This document shows positions 6,896 to 15,337 of a stretch of 17,009 nucleotides of DNA, piece by piece. Position 1 is the first letter of the stretch, and the number at the start of each line of letters is the position of its first letter. The stretch is taken from NCBI GenBank assembly GCA_009784305.1, contig WRBZ01000004.1, positions 1-17,009 on the forward strand, written 5' to 3'. The DNA is from Synergistaceae bacterium (GTDB lineage Bacteria > Synergistota > Synergistia > Synergistales > Aminobacteriaceae). A program made the position numbers and the translations under genes. Below the pieces are notes generated by a model. It was not told where the DNA came from and did not search any database. It saw only the letters and a list, made by a program, of their open reading frames with translations.

Positions 6896-7675
6896 ATGGA
6901 TAAGCAATCCACTCAAAAATGGGTTAATGGAGTGATAGCTTTATCAATCTCTCTCATTTTGCTTGGAATTGCTCCCGGGATTCAGATGCGTCTACATATC
7001 GTCAATTTTATAAGCAATATCCTTTATATACCCGAATATCCGGCTCGTGTGCTGAGATATGCGGCGCTCGATTTGTCCGGCTGGTTTTTCGGTAAAAGTG
7101 AACTCATTCAAAGAATAAACCTGCTATCTCAGGAAAATACGAAACTTCGCATGATCAACTCCGAAATTATGACTCAAAGAATACTTCTTGATATCAACAG
7201 TAATTTGGAATCGGCTCAGGTGGTATTACGAGCCCCTAACGCCTGGTGGAATGAATTGAGGATAAACGGAGGGAGAAAAGACGGCTTGACAATTGGCGAG
7301 GCTGTTTTCAAGGAAGGTTATTTAGTCGGCAGGATATCTTCCGTTGAAGAGAATTTCGCATGGGTCGAGTTGATAACTTCATCTTCTCTCATGTTGCCGG
7401 CAGTAGTTGATGAAACGCGGGATATCGGTGTAATATGCGGAGACGGAGAAGGCAATGTATGGCTTCAATTCGTCCCGGAAAACAGAGGGATAGAAAAAGA
7501 AATGAGTGTAAGCACAGCTCTTGTAGGAGATAAACTTCCTTCAGGGTTAAGAATAGGGAAAATTTCCGGTGAAAGCTCCATTTCGCCTAACGGGTTTCGA
7601 TCTGTTCGCATTGATATCGGCGCGGATTTGTCGAAATTATATTCGGTCGATTATAAAAGACACATTAAGCGATGA
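6896..7675 (+). CDS. mreC: Rod shape-determining protein MreC
   Basis: MreC links the cytoplasmic MreB filaments to PBP2 and RodA and activates PBP2 on the outer face of the membrane. The 259-residue product has the expected plan: short cytoplasmic tail, one transmembrane segment (about 11-28), a helical coiled-coil region (about 67-104) and the two beta-barrel lobes. The characteristic stretch RAPNAWWNELRINGG (112-126) opens the first lobe. It begins 6 bases after mreB with only weak local ribosome pairing (AGAGGAG lies about 15 bases upstream). Its TGA overlaps the mreD ATG (ATGA at 7672-7675). Confidence 0.93.
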   Translation: MDKQSTQKWVNGVIALSISLILLGIAPGIQMRLHIVNFISNILYIPEYPARVLRYAALDLSGWFFGKSELIQRINLLSQENTKLRMINSEIMTQRILLDINSNLESAQVVLRAPNAWWNELRINGGRKDGLTIGEAVFKEGYLVGRISSVEENFAWVELITSSSLMLPAVVDETRDIGVICGDGEGNVWLQFVPENRGIEKEMSVSTALVGDKLPSGLRIGKISGESSISPNGFRSVRIDIGADLSKLYSVDYKRHIKR

Positions 7676-8148
7676 TCCTCAACTCTTTATTGTCTTGGTA
7701 TTTTCAGGATTTATTAGCGGTACTTTCTTCAGATGCCCTGCTGGTTCCTGATATATTTCTTTTGTCCATTCTTTACTATAATTTTTCGGATTTTTCAAGG
7801 GATACGGAGAAAGAAATACTGCTGCTCTGGATATCATTCCTTGGAGGTATCTTGTGGGATCTGCGCTGGATAGGGATACCCGGCCTTTTCGCCTTCATAT
7901 ATGTTGGTACTTTTCTTTGCGCTTCATGGGCCTGGAGTGTATTCCCGGAAAGCGGGCATACGGTCTCAATGTTTTTTGTCATAGTTTGGTTATCTCAACT
8001 GCCCGGTTTTTTTGCGGGGCTGTTCCTGTGGAATATAGTTACAGAGCATTACTTTAGATCAATGCTTGTTTGCCAGGCGTATTCAATACCGCTTTCAGCG
8101 CTGTACTCACTGTTCTATGCAAGAAAGTTGAAGCTGAAAAATGTCTGA
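7672..8148 (+). CDS. mreD: Rod shape-determining membrane protein MreD
   Basis: A 158-residue, strongly hydrophobic protein with about five or six membrane segments, in the position always held by mreD between mreC and the PBP2 gene. Visible support is length, hydrophobicity and the segment GGILWDLRWIGIPG (58-71), which fits the conserved G-x-x-x-D region of MreD. MreD is a partner of the elongasome whose exact role is unresolved. It overlaps mreC by 4 bases and mrdA by 8 bases, so all three are probably translated in a coupled manner. Confidence 0.88.
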   Translation: MILNSLLSWYFQDLLAVLSSDALLVPDIFLLSILYYNFSDFSRDTEKEILLLWISFLGGILWDLRWIGIPGLFAFIYVGTFLCASWAWSVFPESGHTVSMFFVIVWLSQLPGFFAGLFLWNIVTEHYFRSMLVCQAYSIPLSALYSLFYARKLKLKNV

Positions 8149-9874
8149 AATGAAAGACGTTATAGATTTAAGACTAAAGCTGTGCCGCTGGTTCATTTTA
8201 TTTACAATAACAACCCTGGCTGTCGGGCTTTATTTTTTTCAGGTAGTACATACCGATACATATGTTTCTCTTGCTACCAGGAACAGGCTGCGGTTTATAA
8301 GATTCCCTCCCGCGAGGGGAGAGATTTTTGACAGAAATGGAGCGGCCCTCGCGCTTAACGAGACGACCTTCGATATCATGGGATATCCTTTGGATCTGAT
8401 GAAAGGAGATATCCTGGAAAAGTTCGCGGGGATACTCTCTAAACAAGGCATAAATACGACATCCGCCGATCTCATTAATAATATAAAAAGACAGCAGATG
8501 GTTCCATATCGTGTAGTAACAGTGGCTTCAAATCTTGCTATGACTCAGATGGCGGAGATAGTATCTGACCCTGATTTTGTACCGCAGCTTTTTCCCATGC
8601 CGGTCTGGCGCCGTATTTATCCTGCGGGGTCTTTTGCTTCCCTCGTTACCGGATACGTTGGCGAGATAAACGAGCAGGAACTGCGGCAAAGCAGAAATAG
8701 AGGCTATCTTGGCGGTGATATCATAGGCAAGAACGGCGTGGAAAAAAGCTATGAAGACATATTACGCGGAGCGGTCGGGCAGGAAGCTATAGAAGTTGAT
8801 GCGAGGGGAAGAAGGGTAAGGAACATCGAGACGAAAAATGCGGTCCCGGGTAATAGAATAAACCTGACCCTTGATCTTGCCGCTCAAATAGAAGCTTTCA
8901 GGCTGCTTGAAGAAAATGGGCATCGTGGAGCCATAGTTGTGATGGATGTGCGGGATGGAGCGATAATTGTCATGGCGTCCTCGCCAACATTTGACAATAA
9001 CCCGCTTGCATGGGGAATATCGTCTCAGGAATGGAACTCGCTCATTACAAATCCTCATAAACCGATGTTGAACAGAGCGATATCCGGCACATATCCGCCC
9101 GCTTCCACTTTTAAAGCGTTGATGGGCTTAGCCGCGTTGACGGAGCAGAAAGTAACGCCTCAAACGACATTCAACTGTACAGGAGCCTTCACCGTCGGAG
9201 GAAGGCCGTTTCGCTGTTGGAGGCGCAGCGGGCATGGAACAATGAACCTTCTCGCGGCTCTGCAACATTCGTGCGATGTTTATTTTTATCAAGTTGGAAT
9301 GAGGCTCGGAATAGATACTATTCTAAAATGGACAAAGCTTTTTGGGTTCGGAGAAACAAGCGGATTGGATATGCCTGGAGAAGTACCGGGTAATGTAGCC
9401 GGACGGGAATGGAAAAGAAACAGGTTAAAACAGCCATGGTTTCCAGGCGATACCGTTAATTACTCTATAGGTCAAGGTTACCTTACAACAACGCCGCTTC
9501 AGATCGCGCTGTTGTATGCCGCAATAGCAAATGGCGGTTATCTTGTGACCCCATATGTAGTTGACGGCCATTCAAAGCTTCCTGTTGATTTAAAGTTAAA
9601 TCAAGAGTATCTTGCTTTGATCCAGAGAGGTTTGTTTAGCGTCGTCCGTTCGGGCACAGGTTCACGCGCCGGCGCTTTCGGCTTGGAAATAGCTGGAAAA
9701 ACAGGAACAGCGGAAGTTCGCGGCAAGGGGGACAATGCTTTGTTTGTTGCTTACGCTCCGGTGAAACAGCCTGTTTATGTAGTTTCCGTTATGATAGAGG
9801 AAGCCGGGGCTGGCGGAGGCAGGGTCGCTGCCCCAATGGCAGGCCAGATTTTGGCTTATCTGCTTAATAAATAG
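8141..9874 (+). CDS. mrdA: Peptidoglycan transpeptidase PBP2, elongation-specific
   Basis: Class B penicillin-binding protein that cross-links side-wall peptidoglycan with RodA as glycosyltransferase partner. The 577 residues contain one N-terminal transmembrane anchor (about 16-36), the dimerisation/pedestal domain with PARGEIFDRNG (57-67), and the transpeptidase domain with all three catalytic motifs: STFK (Ser322, Lys325), SCD (377-379, the SxN-equivalent in the PBP2 style) and KTGTAE (520-525). The ATG lies inside the end of mreD, with an in-frame ATG three codons later as an alternative. Context with mreBCD upstream and rodA downstream supports the elongation form rather than the division form (FtsI). 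Confidence 0.95.
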   Translation: MSEMKDVIDLRLKLCRWFILFTITTLAVGLYFFQVVHTDTYVSLATRNRLRFIRFPPARGEIFDRNGAALALNETTFDIMGYPLDLMKGDILEKFAGILSKQGINTTSADLINNIKRQQMVPYRVVTVASNLAMTQMAEIVSDPDFVPQLFPMPVWRRIYPAGSFASLVTGYVGEINEQELRQSRNRGYLGGDIIGKNGVEKSYEDILRGAVGQEAIEVDARGRRVRNIETKNAVPGNRINLTLDLAAQIEAFRLLEENGHRGAIVVMDVRDGAIIVMASSPTFDNNPLAWGISSQEWNSLITNPHKPMLNRAISGTYPPASTFKALMGLAALTEQKVTPQTTFNCTGAFTVGGRPFRCWRRSGHGTMNLLAALQHSCDVYFYQVGMRLGIDTILKWTKLFGFGETSGLDMPGEVPGNVAGREWKRNRLKQPWFPGDTVNYSIGQGYLTTTPLQIALLYAAIANGGYLVTPYVVDGHSKLPVDLKLNQEYLALIQRGLFSVVRSGTGSRAGAFGLEIAGKTGTAEVRGKGDNALFVAYAPVKQPVYVVSVMIEEAGAGGGRVAAPMAGQILAYLLNK

Positions 9875-9879
9875 AATTT

Positions 9880-9885
9880 GGAGGA
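9880..9885 (+). promoter_or_regulatory. Ribosome binding site fixing the minC start
   Basis: GGAGGA lies 4-5 bases before ATG 9890. An in-frame TTG at 9878 overlaps this site and would add four residues with no site of its own, so ATG 9890 is preferred. Confidence 0.65.
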
Positions 9886-9889
9886 ATGT

Positions 9890-10570
9890 ATGGCTTCTGC
9901 CGCTATAATTTTAAAAGGCGCCGGATACGGAATAAGGCTATTTGTTTCTGAAGATGCGCCGGAAACGCAAATCATTGATGAGATCCGGGGACTTCCGGAA
10001 CAGAGTTTTAATCTTGCGACAGGATACGGCATCATTGTGGATCTGCAGTCAAGGCAATGCAGCGGATCATTGATAAGCAGCCTTTTAATGGAGCTTGTAT
10101 GGAACAGAAACATTAATATATTATCATGGAATTCGTACCATTCAGATACCCTTGGGAAACTGAAAGCAGCAAAGTTTACAACCGGTGAATTCCGCCCGCC
10201 GTCTGATTCAGAGAATCCTGATGAAGCAGAAAATTCAGCTCTCCCGCCTCTGTTCAGGCACCGTTCTCTCAGGTCGGGAGAAAAGATAGAACACGATGGG
10301 GACGTTGTAGTATTTGGGCATGTGAACAACGGCGCAGAAATAATCGCAAGCGGAAGCATTTCAATATTTGGTAAACTAAAAGGACTGGCGCATGCCGGCG
10401 TCAATATCAGGGAAAGCAACGAGGCTTTTATATTCGCTCATTCATTTGAACCTCAACAGGTTAGGCTTGGAAATCTTGTAAATTCAAAAATTGGAGATCA
10501 AATGCCCTGGTGGAGAAAATCGGTTCTTATTTTTATGGAAGAAGGTTCCCTGATAATAAGGGAGTTATAA
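9890..10570 (+). CDS. minC: Septum site-determining protein MinC
   Basis: MinC prevents FtsZ assembly away from mid-cell and is brought to the membrane by MinD. The 226-residue protein has a divergent N-terminal FtsZ-inhibiting domain (about 1-97), a polar linker (about 98-125) and a recognisable C-terminal beta-helix. That helix begins with LRSGEKIEHDGDVVVFGHV (127-145) and GAEIIASGSISIFGKLKG (148-165), the part that dimerises and binds MinD and the septum. It starts 15 bases after mrdA and ends 23 bases before minD. Placement of the Min operon directly after PBP2 is known in some Clostridia and related lineages. Confidence 0.93.
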   Translation: MASAAIILKGAGYGIRLFVSEDAPETQIIDEIRGLPEQSFNLATGYGIIVDLQSRQCSGSLISSLLMELVWNRNINILSWNSYHSDTLGKLKAAKFTTGEFRPPSDSENPDEAENSALPPLFRHRSLRSGEKIEHDGDVVVFGHVNNGAEIIASGSISIFGKLKGLAHAGVNIRESNEAFIFAHSFEPQQVRLGNLVNSKIGDQMPWWRKSVLIFMEEGSLIIREL

Positions 10571-10579
10571 TTTATAGAC

Positions 10580-10587
10580 AGGAGGGG
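10580..10587 (+). promoter_or_regulatory. Ribosome binding site fixing the minD TTG start
   Basis: AGGAGGGG lies 6 bases before TTG 10594. The in-frame ATG at 10510 lies deep inside minC without a site. The nearby ATG at 10598 is in another frame. Confidence 0.65.
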
Positions 10588-10593
10588 TTTAAT

Positions 10594-11460
10594 TTGGATG
10601 AGCAGGAATCTGTTGTCATTCAAGAAACTGAACTCAAGGAAGAGTCTCAGAATCTTGAAAAAGAAAAAGCTCGCATAATAGTCGTTACATCCGGCAAAGG
10701 CGGAGTTGGCAAGACGACGTCTACTTCCAATATTGCTGTTGCGTTAGCGAAATTAGGAAAAAAAGTTGTCGCTGTGGATGCCGATATAGGCCTTAGGAAT
10801 CTCGACGTGATAATGGGACTGGAAAACAGGGTCGTTTATAATTTTGTGGATGTATTGGAAGGAAACTGCAGATTGAATCAAGCGCTGGTCAGGGATAAAA
10901 GGGTAGATACATTGTACCTGCTTCCCGCTGCACAAACACGGACCAAAGACGCGGTGAATCAGGAGCAGATGATCAAGCTTTGCGGTATGTTGAGGGATGA
11001 GTTTGATCTCGTCCTGCTGGATTGTCCCGCCGGTATAGAGGGAGGATTCAAGAATGCCGCCGTAGGGGCGGATGAAGCGCTTATAGTAGTCACTCCCGAA
11101 GTCCCTTCCGTCCGCGATGCCGACCGCATAATCGGAATGCTCGAATCTATGGGAAAATCTCCCATACGCCTCATCGTGAATCGCTTACGCCCCGATATGG
11201 TACGCGGCGGAGATATGCTCGATGTGCCGGATATAATTGAAATATTAGCGATAAGCCTTATTGGGATAGTTCCCGAAGACGATAATGTCATAAGAGCCGC
11301 AAACCGTGGCGAGCCAATGACTTTTGCAAGCAAATCACCCGCCGCTCAGGCTTACATTAATATTGCAAGACGAATACTGGGAGAGGATGTTCCACTGATC
11401 CAATTTGACACCAAGCCAAGAGGTTTGCTTGGTAATATAAGAAAAATACTTGGGATATAA
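10594..11460 (+). CDS. minD: Septum site-determining ATPase MinD, with N-terminal extension
   Basis: MinD is a membrane-associated ATPase of the ParA/MinD type that carries MinC and responds to MinE. The 288-residue product has the deviant Walker A KGGVGKTT (35-42) with signature lysine K35, VDADIGLRNLD (61-71), Walker B LLDCPAG (141-147) and an amphipathic C-terminal tail GLLGNIRKILGI (277-288) that fits the membrane-targeting sequence. The usual protein begins almost directly at (A)RIIVVTSGKGG. Here about 26 charged residues precede it (MDEQESVVIQ…KEKA). No ATG, GTG or TTG lies between TTG 10594 and the Walker A motif, so the extension appears real if the TTG is used. Confidence 0.94.
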   Translation: MDEQESVVIQETELKEESQNLEKEKARIIVVTSGKGGVGKTTSTSNIAVALAKLGKKVVAVDADIGLRNLDVIMGLENRVVYNFVDVLEGNCRLNQALVRDKRVDTLYLLPAAQTRTKDAVNQEQMIKLCGMLRDEFDLVLLDCPAGIEGGFKNAAVGADEALIVVTPEVPSVRDADRIIGMLESMGKSPIRLIVNRLRPDMVRGGDMLDVPDIIEILAISLIGIVPEDDNVIRAANRGEPMTFASKSPAAQAYINIARRILGEDVPLIQFDTKPRGLLGNIRKILGI

Positions 11461-11474
11461 GGAGGAATCCTGAT

Positions 11475-11786
11475 ATGAACATTATTAAAAAGATATTGGA
11501 ACTTTTTTCCACTCCGGATGATCCTAAAGAAAAATTGGAAGCGTCCGCCAAAAAAGCGAAAGAACGCCTTCAGTTTATAATTATCGATGACAGGACGGGC
11601 GTATCACCGGAATTACTTGAGATTCTACGCAACGAAATGATAAAGGTATTAAAAAAATACATGGATATTGATGAATCCCGAATTGAAATTGACATAGAAA
11701 ACAGCGGGAAAACAAAGGCGCTCGCCGTCAATATACCGGTAATCCAGGTCAAGCGCGGGAGTAGTATAACAGGAAGCGAAGTATGA
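11475..11786 (+). CDS. minE: Cell division topological specificity factor MinE
   Basis: MinE stimulates MinD ATPase and drives Min patterning. The 103-residue protein has the short N-terminal amphipathic, membrane-binding stretch (MNIIKKILELF), the MinD-contact helix region KAKERLQFIIIDDRTG (27-42) and a C-terminal dimerisation domain ending in ALAVNIPV. AAGGAGG just after the minD stop gives it a strong ribosome binding site. The stop overlaps the rodA start (ATGA at 11783-11786). A complete MinE implies an oscillating or dynamic Min system rather than the DivIVA-anchored type. Confidence 0.95.
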   Translation: MNIIKKILELFSTPDDPKEKLEASAKKAKERLQFIIIDDRTGVSPELLEILRNEMIKVLKKYMDIDESRIEIDIENSGKTKALAVNIPVIQVKRGSSITGSEV

Positions 11787-12892
11787 CGGAAACGGAGTTA
11801 TCAATACGGGATAAGCTTATAAAGCAGGATAAATGGCTGCTCGTTGTAGTGTGCATCCTCATTATCATCGGCATCATAACGATATTCTCGGCAGAATCCG
11901 GTTTTTCTGGCAGAGGAGCAACTTACGCCAGACGGCAGTTTGTTGCCGCTTTGGTGTCTATAGCGGTTTTTTTAACTGTTATCACTGTCGGCTGCGAGAA
12001 AATATTTGAAGCGGCATATTTCATTTATTTCTTACTGATATTTCTCTTGTTGCTGACCATACTTTTTGCTCCAAAATCCATGGGATCGCAGCGTTGGTTA
12101 ACGTTAGCGGGTTTAAGCATCCAACCGTCGGAATATGCAAAAATAGCTATTTCCCTTGGGCTTTCCAAATATCTCAGCCGTAACCCTCCGCTTACGATAA
12201 AGTCATATTTGGGAGTCTTTCTTTTTGCATCTCCCGTTATAATCTTGGTTTTTATGCAGCCTGACCTTGGAAGCACGATGGTTTTCATCGCAATAACCCT
12301 GAGCGCGGTTTTTATCGCTGGAGCGCCCAAGCGTTATGTTTTTGGTACGATGGCATTCTTTATATCATTTATCCCAATCGGTTGGCAGTTTTTAAAGGAA
12401 TACCAAAAAAACAGGCTCCTTGTTTTTTTCGACCCGGCCATTGACCCTCTCGGGGCGGGATATAACGCCATACAATCACGAATTGCGGTCGGGTCAGGAG
12501 GGGTATGGGGAAAAGGCTATCTTGAAGGGATGCAGAGCAAACTGCGTTTCCTGCCGGAAGCGCGCACGGACTTTATTTTCAGCGTATTTTCCGAAGAATT
12601 CGGGTTTGTTGGCTCTTTAGTGGTATTGTCCCTTTTCTGTTTCTTATTTTTACGGATATTGCAGGCAGGAATAAAAAGCCGTGACATACGTTCAAAAGTC
12701 TTGGTGACATGCGTGTGCGCGTGGATATGGTTTCAGATGTTCGAGAGCATAGGCATGAGCATGGGGCTATTACCGGTCACAGGGCTTCCGTTGCCTTTGT
12801 TCAGCTACGGAGGGAGTTCCATGGTCTCAATTTTAACAGCATTGGGGCTTGTGTCGAGCATACACAGCTCCAATTTGAAATTTTATAAGTAG
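11783..12892 (+). CDS. rodA: SEDS peptidoglycan glycosyltransferase RodA
   Basis: RodA polymerises lipid II into glycan strands in the elongasome, paired with PBP2. The 369 residues form about ten membrane segments. SEDS-family marks are GSQRWL (101-106), QPSEYAK (114-120), MQPDLGSTMVF (158-168), NRLLVFFDP (210-218), GKGYLEGMQ (243-251), LPEARTDFIFS (257-267, with D263 as the expected essential aspartate) and LPLFSYGGSSM (337-347). SEDS sequence alone does not cleanly separate RodA from FtsW. The shared operon with mreBCD and mrdA makes RodA much more likely. It overlaps minE by 4 bases, with a weak ribosome site (AGGAAG) about 8 bases before its ATG. Confidence 0.92.
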   Translation: MTETELSIRDKLIKQDKWLLVVVCILIIIGIITIFSAESGFSGRGATYARRQFVAALVSIAVFLTVITVGCEKIFEAAYFIYFLLIFLLLLTILFAPKSMGSQRWLTLAGLSIQPSEYAKIAISLGLSKYLSRNPPLTIKSYLGVFLFASPVIILVFMQPDLGSTMVFIAITLSAVFIAGAPKRYVFGTMAFFISFIPIGWQFLKEYQKNRLLVFFDPAIDPLGAGYNAIQSRIAVGSGGVWGKGYLEGMQSKLRFLPEARTDFIFSVFSEEFGFVGSLVVLSLFCFLFLRILQAGIKSRDIRSKVLVTCVCAWIWFQMFESIGMSMGLLPVTGLPLPLFSYGGSSMVSILTALGLVSSIHSSNLKFYK

Positions 12893-12894
12893 AA

Positions 12895-14730
12895 ATGTAT
12901 CCGGAATTTGATGATCCGTACTGGAGTTTGCTTGCGCAGGTAAAACGCCCTTCCCGCTACAGCGGGAGCGAATGGAGAGCTTGTCTGCAGCCTCAAAACC
13001 CGGGAAACGGCAATTCAGAAAAAACGCTTTCGAAGGCGGCCCATTCAGAAAAAAGAGGGCAAACACTGATGTTTTGCCTTGCCTTTCCGGACGTTTACGA
13101 AATAGGAATGAGTTATTACGGATTTCAATTACTGGAAAATCTTTTGAACAACATTCCAAATGTACAGGCAGACCGCGTTTATTGCCCATGGTCGGATATG
13201 GAGGCGTTGCTTCGTGAATCTTCCCTTCCTATTGTTTCTATAGAGAACAAAATTCCATTAGATTTATTTGACGTAATTGGTTTTACACTCCAGCATGAAC
13301 TTAGTTATACCAATATACTCACCATGCTGGACCTGTCAGGGATCCCCATCAGATCCTCCGAAAGAGGGAATAAGCACCCTCTTATCATCGGGGGAGGGCA
13401 TGGCGCTCTCGTTCCTGGAGTTATCTCTCCATTCTTTGATATCTTGTGTATCGGAGACGGAGAGGAGATGTTGCCGGAGCTTTGTTCATGCATCCTCGAA
13501 ACAAAGGGGGAAACGAGGGATAAGCGTTTAAAAGCGTGTTCGGATATCCAGGGGGTATATGTTCCTTCATTAGGCTCAAATAAGGTAAAACGCGTTTTCT
13601 CGATAAACATGCCGCCTATCCCGGACAGCCTCATAGTTCCTTCCGCGCCTATAGTTCATGACAGGGCTGCCGTTGAATTGTTCAGAGGATGCTCAAGGGG
13701 CTGCCGATTCTGTCAGGCAGGAATGGTGACGAGGCCGGTCCGTGAACGTAAAGCTGAAGAAGTTGTAAAAGGCATTAGAAATTTGATCTCAAAGACAGGA
13801 TGGGAAGAAGCGGGACTGCTGTCCCTTGCTTCATGCGATTTCACAGACATTGAGCATGTTCTGAAGTCTCTTTCATCGAATAGTGAGGGGCATAGTGGAT
13901 TTAAGGTCAGCTTGCCAAGCCTGCGTATGGACGCTTTTTCCGTTGAACTTGCGGCTGGGATGGAGCGTGTGAAACGCGGCTCATTAACTTTCGCGCCGGA
14001 GGCCGGTACCCAAAGGCTGAGAAATGTTATAAACAAAGGTGTGAACGATGAGGATATAGAATCATCCCTTACGTACGCCTTTTCAAAAGGCTGGGACAGG
14101 ATAAAGCTTTACTTCATGATGGGGCTTCCGATGGAGACGGAGAAGGACCTTGAAGGAATAGTTGAAATAGCTGAAAGGGCTATGAGGATAGCGCGCGCGC
14201 AAAAAAACAAGCGCGCTCAGATAAACGTTTCCGTGGCCGGATTTGTTCCTAAAGCTCATACTCCTTTCCAATGGGAGAAACAAAATTCTATATCGGAACT
14301 CCGTGAAAAGGGGCGCATGATAAAGGGAAAAATGAGGAACAGGAATGTGACCATAAATTATCATTCTCCGGAACAAACTTTCCTGGAGGGAGTTTTCGCG
14401 CGCGGAGACTCAAGGCTTGCGAACGCCTTGGAATTGGCGTGGCGGGATGGGGCGAGGTTCGATAACTGGACTGAGACATTCGATCTTGACAGATGGAATA
14501 AAGCTTTTGAGCGGGCTCAGATTGACACTGAAACCTATACCGGAGAAAGAGCTGTATCCGAAAGCTTCAGTTGGGATTTTATTGATACGGGAGTAACTAA
14601 AAGCTTTTTATTGAGGGAAAGAGAGCGGGCGCTTTCGGAAAAGGTGACGCGTGACTGCAGATCTGCGTGCGGCAGTTGCGGCCTTCAGGAGCTTGGGTGC
14701 AACTTGAGCTCAACCGGGAGGGAAGTATAA
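12895..14730 (+). CDS. TIGR03960-type radical SAM protein of unknown function
   Basis: The 611-residue protein has a B12-binding-like N-terminal region (IIGGGHGALVPG at 164-175, FDILCIGDGEE at 181-191), then a radical SAM core with the 4Fe-4S motif C266-SRG-C270-RF-C273. The following AGMVTRPVRER is typical of TIGR03960. The C-terminus has a cysteine cluster (C588, C592, C595, C602), perhaps a second metal or cluster site. The N-terminal signature LAQVKRPSRYSGSEW (13-27) supports the ATG at 12895, which has no clear ribosome binding site and follows the rodA stop by 2 bases, so it probably relies on coupling. The family's reaction is not established to my knowledge. It nearly always sits beside or is fused to the DUF2344 gene, as here, and close to the RNase G and L21/L27 genes, which hints at an RNA or ribosome role. 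Confidence 0.88.
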   Translation: MYPEFDDPYWSLLAQVKRPSRYSGSEWRACLQPQNPGNGNSEKTLSKAAHSEKRGQTLMFCLAFPDVYEIGMSYYGFQLLENLLNNIPNVQADRVYCPWSDMEALLRESSLPIVSIENKIPLDLFDVIGFTLQHELSYTNILTMLDLSGIPIRSSERGNKHPLIIGGGHGALVPGVISPFFDILCIGDGEEMLPELCSCILETKGETRDKRLKACSDIQGVYVPSLGSNKVKRVFSINMPPIPDSLIVPSAPIVHDRAAVELFRGCSRGCRFCQAGMVTRPVRERKAEEVVKGIRNLISKTGWEEAGLLSLASCDFTDIEHVLKSLSSNSEGHSGFKVSLPSLRMDAFSVELAAGMERVKRGSLTFAPEAGTQRLRNVINKGVNDEDIESSLTYAFSKGWDRIKLYFMMGLPMETEKDLEGIVEIAERAMRIARAQKNKRAQINVSVAGFVPKAHTPFQWEKQNSISELREKGRMIKGKMRNRNVTINYHSPEQTFLEGVFARGDSRLANALELAWRDGARFDNWTETFDLDRWNKAFERAQIDTETYTGERAVSESFSWDFIDTGVTKSFLLRERERALSEKVTRDCRSACGSCGLQELGCNLSSTGREV

Positions 14731-14731
14731 G

Positions 14732-15337
14732 ATGCCGCGCTATAGGATTACTTACGAAAAACGCGATTCCGCTTGCTTCGTCCCGCACATAGTGCTGCCG
14801 ACGGTCTTTGCAAGGGCGGCAGGACGCGCTTCACATTCAGAAAACGGCGATTGCGAGCTGGAACCTATAATTTTTCAAATGACCGAAGGGTTTTCCCCTC
14901 ATGCAAAGATGAGCTTTGCGTCTGAACTGCCTGTTGGAGTTGTCGCGCTGAAGGAACCTGTGGATATGTGGCTTATAAACATCCTTTCGGACTCACAATT
15001 CGAGTCATGGAGTAAATCTTTGCCGAAGGGTTTTAAGCTCATCAGCTTTTTTGAGGTTCCTGAAGGTAGCCCCTCAATAAGTAAAAGCTGCCATATATCA
15101 GAATATCTGTTGAAGGTACGCTCTGCCGATAAAGTGGAGCCGGTTAAAAATATTTTGTTGGACTTAGCGGAAAATATGACTGTCAGCAGCGGGAATGAAG
15201 GGGAGTTTTTTAGATTCGCCGTTGATAATCACGCAGTTACATTGGGAGTTATAGTGAAAAAACTTATATCGGAAAATGCTGTTGAAGGATGGCATGAATT
15301 GTGCATTGTCAGAGTTCGAGTGGGAGGCGTAGAATGA
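14732..15337 (+). CDS. DUF2344 (TIGR03936) protein, partner of the radical SAM protein
   Basis: A 201-residue protein recognised by its N-terminal half: YRITYEKRDSACFVPHIVL (4-22) and the strong motif EGFSPHAKMSFASELPVGV (51-69). It is the standard companion of TIGR03960 radical SAM proteins and is fused to them in some lineages, so the two probably act together. No catalytic function is known to me. Between the HxxL region and the GFSPHAKMSFA motif there is a charged, cysteine-containing stretch (SHSENGDCELEP, 35-46) that looks longer than usual. The start lies 1 base after the previous stop, with GGGAGGGA 8 bases upstream. The stop overlaps the next start (ATGA). Confidence 0.83.
   Translation: MPRYRITYEKRDSACFVPHIVLPTVFARAAGRASHSENGDCELEPIIFQMTEGFSPHAKMSFASELPVGVVALKEPVDMWLINILSDSQFESWSKSLPKGFKLISFFEVPEGSPSISKSCHISEYLLKVRSADKVEPVKNILLDLAENMTVSSGNEGEFFRFAVDNHAVTLGVIVKKLISENAVEGWHELCIVRVRVGGVE
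15322..15327 (+). promoter_or_regulatory. Ribosome binding site fixing the HD-GYP gene start
   Basis: GGGAGG lies 6 bases before ATG 15334. A GTG at 15301 in the same frame would add eleven residues unlike a receiver N-terminus and has no site of its own. Confidence 0.6.

Noticed and set aside
9856..10419. 187-codon open frame on the minus strand
   Set aside because: It is antisense to minC. The plus-strand frame has a strong ribosome site and the MinC beta-helix, while the minus-strand protein looks like low-quality shadow sequence.
12972..13217. Short plus-strand frames inside the radical SAM gene
   Set aside because: They are alternate-frame shadows of a gene with clear family motifs, and lack start signals.
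15301..15333. GTG start extending the HD-GYP protein by eleven residues
   Set aside because: It lies inside the DUF2344 gene with no ribosome site. ATG 15334 has GGGAGG at 6 bases and gives a normal receiver-like start.
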